Of a stretch of 64,000 nt of DNA, positions 58,500 to 64,000 are shown one piece after another. How positions within the stretch are numbered: the stretch's first letter is position 1; each line of letters starts with the position of its first letter. The translations under genes were made by a program, and so were the position numbers. Source of the DNA: Paracoccus aminovorans (GTDB taxonomy: Bacteria > Pseudomonadota > Alphaproteobacteria > Rhodobacterales > Rhodobacteraceae); the NCBI RefSeq assembly GCF_900005615.1, contig NZ_LN832560.1, positions 62,001-126,000 on the forward strand. Reading direction: 5' to 3'. The notes under the pieces were generated by a model. It was not told the DNA's origin. It did not search any database and saw only the letters and a program-made list of their open reading frames with translations.

Positions 58500-59293
58500 A
58501 GATCGGGCTTGTCGGTGCCACCGGCTGGTTGGGCTCGGCGCTTGGCGCCGGGCTGTTGTCGCGCGGGATCGTCAGCCCGCGCGACCTGGTGCTGTCGAAC
58601 CGCAGCGGGCCGCGCCCCGACTATCACGGCCATGCCGATGTGGTCTGGGCGCGGGACACCGCCGATCTGGCGGCGCAGAGCGACGTGATCGTGGTCTCGG
58701 TGCGCCCCGAGGACTGGCCCGGGCTGGCACTGCGGGCCGAGGGGCGGCTGGTGCTGTCCTTCATGGCCGGCGTCGACGCGGCCGCGCTTTCCGGTTGCGG
58801 CGGCCGGATCGTGCGGGCCATGCCCAATGCCGCGGCAGAAATCGGCGCCTCCTATTCGCCCTTTTGGGCGTCCGAGGCGGTGACGGCAGCAGACCGCGAG
58901 GTCGTGCGGCGGCTGCTGGGCGCCATCGGCACCACCGACGAGCTGGCGGATGAGGCCCAGATCGACCTGATGACCGCCCTGCCCGGCTCGGGCGCGGCCT
59001 ATCCGGCGCTGATGGCCGTGGCGATGGCCGCGTTCATGCGGGCGCGGGGCATCCCCGACGCCATCGCCTGGCGCGCGGCCGAGGCCGCCGTGGTCGGCGG
59101 CGCCCGGCTGCTGGAGGGCCGCATCGCCGAGGCGCAGGCGCTGGTCTCCGCCTATCGCGATTATCGCGGCACCACCGCGGCGGGGCTCGACGCGGCCGAA
59201 GCGGCGGGCTTCAGCCGAGCCATCGAGGCCGCCCTCGCCGCCGCGACCGAGAAGGCTCGGCACATGGCGTCGGATCGAAACAGCGAGGGCTGA
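58496..59293 (+). CDS. Pyrroline-5-carboxylate reductase-like protein
   Basis: 265 residues. The N-terminal Rossmann fold starts KIGLVGATGWLGSALG (ProC usually has GFIGxGNM). The C-terminal P5CR dimerisation domain has ALPGSGAAYPALMAVAMA and TTAAGLDAAEAAGF. It reduces a cyclic imine with NAD(P)H in the ProC family. Translational coupling to the betaine ATPase suggests a role in handling proline-type products of betaine demethylation rather than general proline synthesis. That role is inferred. Confidence 0.82.
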   Translation: MKIGLVGATGWLGSALGAGLLSRGIVSPRDLVLSNRSGPRPDYHGHADVVWARDTADLAAQSDVIVVSVRPEDWPGLALRAEGRLVLSFMAGVDAAALSGCGGRIVRAMPNAAAEIGASYSPFWASEAVTAADREVVRRLLGAIGTTDELADEAQIDLMTALPGSGAAYPALMAVAMAAFMRARGIPDAIAWRAAEAAVVGGARLLEGRIAEAQALVSAYRDYRGTTAAGLDAAEAAGFSRAIEAALAAATEKARHMASDRNSEG

Positions 59294-59992
59294 TCCTGCG
59301 GCGTTGACGGATGGGATCCACAGCGCCGCAGTTGGCGGCACAAACCCGTCCCCCCGGACAAAGCGGCAAAAGCGCGGGCAACGCCAACCCGCAGCCTTCA
59401 GGCGGCAATGCGAAGCCGGGCATGGGCGGCGATTTCTTCGGGCCGAGAGACCCTGCACGTCTGACCCGCTCACCCCGCGAGACATTGACCGGCTGCTGAA
59501 AGCTCTCCGCAACGCGGCACACTGGACAGAAAGCGGGAAGTTCATCCTCGGATCGTTCGCAAGCCCTGTTTTCCAGCCGATCCCGGTCGGGCCCAGAATG
59601 ATTTTTCAGGAGCCTTTTACCAAGCCGCGAAAAGGATTCTGATAGGGTGCAGAAATCGTGCTGGAATCGTTGAAGATCGGCCCGTTGGATGTGTCCGGCC
59701 GAATTGAAGGGGATTTCTCGGTTTCTGGCCCAGAGTCCCGCGTCGCCGCATGAACTTCTTGAGCAGTCCCTCGCCGCGCTGCCATGACGGTGCGTTTCGA
59801 CACGGTCTCCACCCCTCGCAGGCAGAACTCGCCTCACCGCCCTCCGTCCGCCCGGGACCGGCTCCATTCCCGCTCGCGTGGGCGACAGCGCGGACGCAGC
59901 GAAAAGGCCGCGACGCCACCGATGATCCGGCGGGAACCGGGCGCGCAGGCTGGCGGTTCGGCATGCAACGCCGTCAGCAAGGACAAGCGCAG
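59294..59992. other. Long gap before the phospholipase D-like gene
   Basis: About 700 bases. A short Gln/Gly/Asn-rich frame (59311-59499, 62 codons) is the only plausible small gene and has no ribosome site that I can see. CCTTTT/AAAAGG pairing at 59613-59635 makes a weak hairpin. The phospholipase frame is open upstream to 59750 but its composition there is not protein-like. Confidence 0.4.
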
Positions 59993-61516
59993 ATGCAGCA
60001 TCCCGCATTCCAACCCGGCCGCAACTGCTGGCGGGTCGAAACGGCCGAGCGCTTTTCGGTCATCGTCGACGGCGCCGATTATTTCCGGGCGCTGCGGGAA
60101 TCGCTGCTCAAGGCGCAGCGGCTGGTGATCCTGATCGGCTGGGACTTCGATTTCGAGATCGAGATGCTGCCCGGCGAAAGCGATGCCGAAGGCGATGCTC
60201 CGGACGGCCTGCCGAACCGGATCGGCCCCTTCCTCGATGCGCTTGTGGACCGATGCCCCGGGCTCGACATCTACCTGCTGAAATGGAGCGGCGGCGCCCT
60301 GATCGCGCCCGGCGGCATGCTGCCGGCGGTGCGGATCAAGGTGCTGTCGCCGGAACAGATCCACCTGGCCTTCGACGGCCGCCATCCCATCGGCGCCTGT
60401 CACCACCAGAAGATCGTCGCCATCGACGATTCCCTGGCCTTTTGCGGCGGCATTGATGTGACCGCCGGGCGCTGGGACACCCGCGACCACAGCCCCGGCG
60501 ACCTTTGCCGCCGGCAGGCGGATGGCGAGATCGCCCAGCCCTGGCACGATGTCACCACCGTCATGTCCGGCCCCGCCGCCGCGGCGCTCAGCCGGCTGGG
60601 CCGGGCGCGCTGGTCCCGCGCCCAGGACGCCGAAATGGACGAGGACTTCCGCCCCGGCGCCGACCGCTGGCCGGGCAGCGTGCCGGTGGGTTTTCGCGAC
60701 GCCCGCATCGCCATCGCCCGGACCGAGCCGCCCGAATCCGACCGCGCCGCCGTGGCCGAGATCGAGCGGCTCTATCTCGACAGCATCGCCGCCGCGCGCG
60801 ACTGCATCTATCTGGAATCCCAGTATTTCGCCGCCGACAGCATCACGGCGGCCATCGGCCGGCAGTTGGCCCGGCCCGACGGACCCGACGTGGTGGTGAT
60901 AAATCCCCGCGCCGCCCAGGGCATGATCGAGGACGAGGCCATGCATGTCACCCGCAGCCGCATGATCCGGCAGCTGCGGGCGCTGGACCGGCACGACCGC
61001 TTCCGCATCCTCCATCCGGTCAATGCGGCGGGCGAGGACATCTATGTCCATGCCAAGGTCTCGATCATCGACGACCGGCTGCTGCGGGTGGGCTCGGGCA
61101 ATATCGACCGCCGCTCGATGGGCTTCGACACCGAATGCGACGTGGCGCTGCTGGCCGAGGACCGCCGCGACCGCGACGCCGTCCGTGCCTTGCGCGACGG
61201 CCTGCTGGCCGAGCATCTGGGCCGCGACCCGGCCGAGGTCGCGCGGCGTATCGCCGAGGAAGGCAGCGTCACCGCCGCCATCGACGCGCTGAACCGCCCG
61301 CAAGGCCGCGGTCTGCGCCCGATCCGCCCGCGCAAGGAAAGCCTGCTGGGCAGCGTTCTGGCCGATACCCGCTTTTTCGACCCGCGCTATCGCCGCAGCG
61401 CCCAGGCGCGGCTGGGCATCACCTCGCGCCATGTCATGCTGGGCGGCGCGGCGCTGGCGGCGGGGGCATGGCTGTGGGCACGCCACCGCCGCGGCAAGTC
61501 CCGGCCGCCCGAGTGA
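59993..61516 (+). CDS. Phospholipase D-family protein
   Basis: 507 residues with two HKD motifs: HQKIVAID (H138, K140, D145) and HAKVSIID (H353, K355, D360). This makes it a complete PLD-type phosphodiesterase. The N-terminal part (FSVIVDGADYFRALRESLL, ILIGWDFDFEIEM) is typical of cardiolipin-synthase/PLD relatives. A hydrophobic helix sits near the C-terminus (about 483-500). No signal peptide is seen. It may cleave or exchange phospholipid head groups. ATG 59993 has AAGGACA 8 bases upstream; ATG 59963 is the alternative. Confidence 0.85.
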   Translation: MQHPAFQPGRNCWRVETAERFSVIVDGADYFRALRESLLKAQRLVILIGWDFDFEIEMLPGESDAEGDAPDGLPNRIGPFLDALVDRCPGLDIYLLKWSGGALIAPGGMLPAVRIKVLSPEQIHLAFDGRHPIGACHHQKIVAIDDSLAFCGGIDVTAGRWDTRDHSPGDLCRRQADGEIAQPWHDVTTVMSGPAAAALSRLGRARWSRAQDAEMDEDFRPGADRWPGSVPVGFRDARIAIARTEPPESDRAAVAEIERLYLDSIAAARDCIYLESQYFAADSITAAIGRQLARPDGPDVVVINPRAAQGMIEDEAMHVTRSRMIRQLRALDRHDRFRILHPVNAAGEDIYVHAKVSIIDDRLLRVGSGNIDRRSMGFDTECDVALLAEDRRDRDAVRALRDGLLAEHLGRDPAEVARRIAEEGSVTAAIDALNRPQGRGLRPIRPRKESLLGSVLADTRFFDPRYRRSAQARLGITSRHVMLGGAALAAGAWLWARHRRGKSRPPE

Positions 61517-61608
61517 CGCGACAAGCCGGGGCCGTCCGCCCCGGCAGGTCCGGGCGTCTTATCCAATAATTTTACACGGAATTTCGCGACATGCGCGCCT
61601 CTGCGCGA

Positions 61609-61636
61609 TTGCGACCCGGGGGAAGGGCGGTATATT
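61609..61636 (+). promoter_or_regulatory. Promoter candidate for the DUF805 gene
   Basis: TTGCGA (61609-61614), 16-base spacer, TATATT (61631-61636). It stands out in an AT-richer stretch and is 34 bases before the DUF805 ATG. Confidence 0.55.
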
Positions 61637-61640
61637 CGCC

Positions 61641-61667
61641 ATGAAATTCGGTTTGATAAGGAATTGA
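61641..61667 (+). other. Nine-codon upstream mini-frame
   Basis: ATG to TGA encodes MKFGLIRN and ends 3 bases before the DUF805 start. The DUF805 ribosome site (AAGGA) lies inside it. It lies 4 bases after the -10 candidate, so if transcription starts there it may be partly missing from the message. Confidence 0.3.
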
Positions 61668-61670
61668 GAT

Positions 61671-62111
61671 ATGGGTTTCAAAGAAGCCGTCCGCATTTGC
61701 ATGCAGGAAAAATACGTGACGTTCTCGGGGCGGGCTCCGCGGTCCGAATACTGGTGGTTCATCCTGTTCACCACGCTGGTCTCGGTCGTCGTGGTCGGGC
61801 TGGGCGTCGCCACCCTCAATTTCAGCACGGGCGAGCCGTCGACGCTGTCCTGGATCTTCTTCGGCCTGATCGGCCTATTCTATCTGGTGGTCGCCCTGCC
61901 GATGATCTCGGTCACCGTGCGCCGCTTCCACGACCGCAACCTGTCGGGTTGGTGGTACTTGGCCACCATCGTCGTCGGCGCCGTCCCCTATCTCGGCTTT
62001 CTGGCCAGCATCGCCGCGCTGATCATCACCATCCTGCGCGGCACCCCGGGCGACAACAATTTCGGCCCGGACCCGCTGAACCCGCGGAACAGCGCCGAAG
62101 TCTTTGCCTGA
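61671..62111 (+). CDS. DUF805 membrane protein
   Basis: 146 residues, three or four transmembrane helices. DUF805 hallmarks: FSGRAPRSEYWWF near the N-terminus, VTVRRFHDRNLSGWW in the middle and a GDNNFGPDP end. Function unknown. AAGGAATTGAG precedes ATG 61671. Its end overlaps the next gene's TTG start. Confidence 0.9.
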   Translation: MGFKEAVRICMQEKYVTFSGRAPRSEYWWFILFTTLVSVVVVGLGVATLNFSTGEPSTLSWIFFGLIGLFYLVVALPMISVTVRRFHDRNLSGWWYLATIVVGAVPYLGFLASIAALIITILRGTPGDNNFGPDPLNPRNSAEVFA

Positions 62112-62850
62112 GAACCTGATCCGCGCCGGCTGCGCCGCCGTTCTGCTGGCGGCGGCCGCCATTCCCGCCCATGCGCAGCAGCAGGGCTTCCGGGTGACCG
62201 AGCCGCTGGACCCGCCCCTGGCCGAGGATGCCCGGACGCTGCGCGCCCAGGCCCGGATCCGCGGGATCGAGACCGAAGTGACCTATGCCGGCGCCATCGA
62301 AGGCGACCTGGCCGACGGGCCGGCCATCGAACTGCGCCCGCAGGGGACGGTGCGCCCGGCGGAACCGCCGCTGCCGGGCTCGGTCCCGGCCATCGCCGTG
62401 CTGGCGGCGCTGGCGGTCGGGCTGCTGCTGTGGCTGCGCTTCGGCGGCGCCGGCGCGCTGCTGGCCCCTGCCCCGCGCCCCGACCGGCCGCGCCCCGCCG
62501 CTCCGGCGGGCTGGGCGGTCGAGCCCGGCGACGGCACGGCCGACCCGCAGACCCTGCTGGCGCAGATCGCGGCCATGCCCGACCGCCGCGCCGCCCTGGT
62601 GCGGCTGCTGCATCACTGCCTGCTGGCCGCCGGTCAGGACAGCGACACCCGCTTCGCCCGCGCCGATACCGAGCGCGACGCCTTCCGCCGCCTGCCCTCC
62701 GGCTGGCGCCACCGCACGGCCCTGGGCCGACTGCTGCGCGCGACCGAGCTGGCGCATTACGGCGGTCGGGCGGTCGCGGATGCCGATTTCGCCGCCGCGC
62801 TGGACACCGGCCGGCGGGTGCTGATGCGGGAAGGGCCGGCCGATGCGTAG
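62104..62850 (+). CDS. DUF4129 membrane protein
   Basis: 248 residues. A signal peptide-like N-terminus (CAAVLLAAAAIPAHAQQ), an extracytoplasmic part (about 26-95), one transmembrane helix (about 98-118) and a cytoplasmic DUF4129 domain (about 165-245, RTALGRLLRATELAHYGGR). Such proteins are usually encoded with MoxR ATPase, DUF58 and DUF4350 genes. The start is TTG 62104, overlapping the DUF805 stop; no ATG fits. Confidence 0.8.
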   Translation: MPENLIRAGCAAVLLAAAAIPAHAQQQGFRVTEPLDPPLAEDARTLRAQARIRGIETEVTYAGAIEGDLADGPAIELRPQGTVRPAEPPLPGSVPAIAVLAALAVGLLLWLRFGGAGALLAPAPRPDRPRPAAPAGWAVEPGDGTADPQTLLAQIAAMPDRRAALVRLLHHCLLAAGQDSDTRFARADTERDAFRRLPSGWRHRTALGRLLRATELAHYGGRAVADADFAAALDTGRRVLMREGPADA

Positions 62851-64000
62851 CCGCCTGCCGCTGCTGATCGTCGGCCTTCTGGTGCTGGGCGGGCTGGCGC
62901 TGCTGTTCCTGACCGGCCGCAACGCCGAAGAGCGGCGGATCGACGGCTCGGCCGTGGGCTTTGCACTGCTGGCGCCCTGGCTCGACAGCCAGGGCATCGC
63001 CGCCGAACAGGCCAACCCGCGGCTGTCGCCCCAGGTCGAGACCCTGGCGCTGCGGATCCTGCCGCTGCACGACATCGACCTGACGCGGCCGATGCGGACC
63101 GGCGGCAGTCCGCGCGACCAGTTCTATTCCGGCACCCTGATCGACACCGATCTGGGCAACCTGCTGTCCAAATACGACGAGATGTCGACGCTGGTGATCC
63201 TGCCGAAATGGGTCGCCGGCAGTTTCGCGCGCAAGGTGCTGCACCGCTCGGCGCTGATCCCGCAATCGCGCTACCCGACGCTGCTGGAGCAGGTGCTGGG
63301 CCGCTCCGGCGCCCGGCTGCTGCGCCCCGGCGACGGCTTTCGCAGCGAGGACAGTGCCTGGGGCCGGATCGCGCTGTTCCAGCCGCAGGTGCTGGACCCG
63401 GACCACCTGCCCGAGGGCTGCCGCAGCCTGCTGGACTTTGCCGGCGGCGCGCTGGTGCTGGGCTGCGAACATCCCGACATGCCGCCGCTCTATGTCCTCG
63501 CGGACCCCGACCTGATGAACAACCACGGCCTGCCGCTGGCCCGGAACGGCAAGGCGGCGGCGGCACTGCTGCGCAAGATCCTGAACGGCAACACCCGGCC
63601 AGTCTATCTGGACCCCTACGATGCCAGCTACATCAATGTCTGGGACGAGGCCGCCGAGGACGAGCAGCGCCGCGACTACCAGCGCGACGCCGAGGCTTTC
63701 GCGCGTTTCTTCGATCCGCCCTTCGACGCGCTCTGGGCGATGATGCTGATCGTGCTGGGCGTCGCCTTCTGGCGCGGCGCGGTGCGTTTCGGCCCGCTGG
63801 GTGCAGCCGATGCCACACCAGCCGAGCAGTCGAAATCCGCCGCCATCGCCACCAAGGCGCGGCTGCTGCGGCTTTCGGGCCACGACGGCCGCATGGTCGC
63901 CGACTATGTCCGCGCCGATCTGGCGCAGCGCGCCCGCCAGACCTTCGGCCCCGGTGCCGCGCAGGCCGGGCAGGCGCGGCTGTTCGCGCATCTGGCCCGG
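62843..64000 (+). CDS. DUF4350-like membrane protein (3' end beyond window)
   Basis: At least 386 residues, open at the right edge. An N-terminal helix (about 5-24), a large extracytoplasmic domain, and a second helix (about 294-312, FDALWAMMLIVLGVAFW). The layout and its place after a DUF4129 gene match DUF4350 proteins of MoxR/DUF58 clusters. ATG 62843 overlaps the previous stop by 8 bases. Role unknown. Confidence 0.75.
   Translation, partial: MRSRLPLLIVGLLVLGGLALLFLTGRNAEERRIDGSAVGFALLAPWLDSQGIAAEQANPRLSPQVETLALRILPLHDIDLTRPMRTGGSPRDQFYSGTLIDTDLGNLLSKYDEMSTLVILPKWVAGSFARKVLHRSALIPQSRYPTLLEQVLGRSGARLLRPGDGFRSEDSAWGRIALFQPQVLDPDHLPEGCRSLLDFAGGALVLGCEHPDMPPLYVLADPDLMNNHGLPLARNGKAAAALLRKILNGNTRPVYLDPYDASYINVWDEAAEDEQRRDYQRDAEAFARFFDPPFDALWAMMLIVLGVAFWRGAVRFGPLGAADATPAEQSKSAAIATKARLLRLSGHDGRMVADYVRADLAQRARQTFGPGAAQAGQARLFAHLAR

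Noticed and set aside
59750..59962. Phospholipase gene starting at 59750
   Set aside because: The first 70 residues are not protein-like and lack a ribosome site; 59993 has a good one.

Overview
The window is about 67% GC, with short intergenic gaps, many ATGA-type start/stop overlaps and alphaproteobacterial gene families. The mix of genes (minCDE beside cysK, a CbrA-like sensor operon with a DnaQ-type exonuclease, a betaine demethylase island) suggests a Paracoccus-like member of the Rhodobacteraceae. That is inferred from gene content; no 16S or tRNA gene was seen.

Region 1 (1-28.0 kb) is most of a type VI secretion (T6SS) locus: 'tssF (cut by the left edge), tssG, tssH/clpV, tssK, tssL (OmpA fusion), tssM, tagF, pppA and ppkA. 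Between clpV and tssK lies unusual cargo. A minus-strand operon encodes a secreted protein, ExbB, two ExbD-like proteins and a TonB/TolA-like protein. A plus-strand run encodes a DUF1036 protein, a peptidoglycan-binding-like protein, a degenerate LytM plus lytic transglycosylase fusion, and a 2072-residue repeat-rich autotransporter. Three core or accessory genes (clpV, tssK, tagF) each carry an apparent one-base deletion. Two of these are in the only 7-base G/C runs I noticed in the window. The C-terminal domains of PpkA and the TonB-like protein look homologous, with identical Cys-Cys spacing. TssL carries three threonine motifs that could be PpkA targets. Together these suggest a kinase- and proton-motive-force-linked envelope control module attached to the T6SS.

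Region 2 (28.3-49.8 kb) is mostly chromosomal housekeeping and sensing: a GT61 glycosyltransferase, cysK, minCDE, a subtilase with a small partner, and a five-gene operon (CBS/DUF294 protein, small membrane protein, Na+/solute symporter-histidine kinase, CheY-like regulator, PAS/kinase-like protein fused to a DEDDh exonuclease). These are followed by a D-amino-acid dehydrogenase-like gene, a siderophore-receptor gene with its own two-component system, and aidB. A short GC-rich repeat occurs three times here.

Region 3 (49.8-52.2 kb) is a scar: a broken AAA-ATPase gene cut by an IS3-family fragment that is fused to an oppositely oriented IS21-family fragment.

Region 4 (52.2-59.3 kb) is a betaine island: a flavin-dependent N-methyl demethylase, a divergent TetR-type regulator, a glycine/proline-betaine ABC transporter and a pyrroline-5-carboxylate-reductase-like gene. 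Region 5 (60-64 kb) holds a phospholipase D-family gene, a DUF805 membrane protein, a DUF4129 protein and the start of a DUF4350-like protein that runs off the window.
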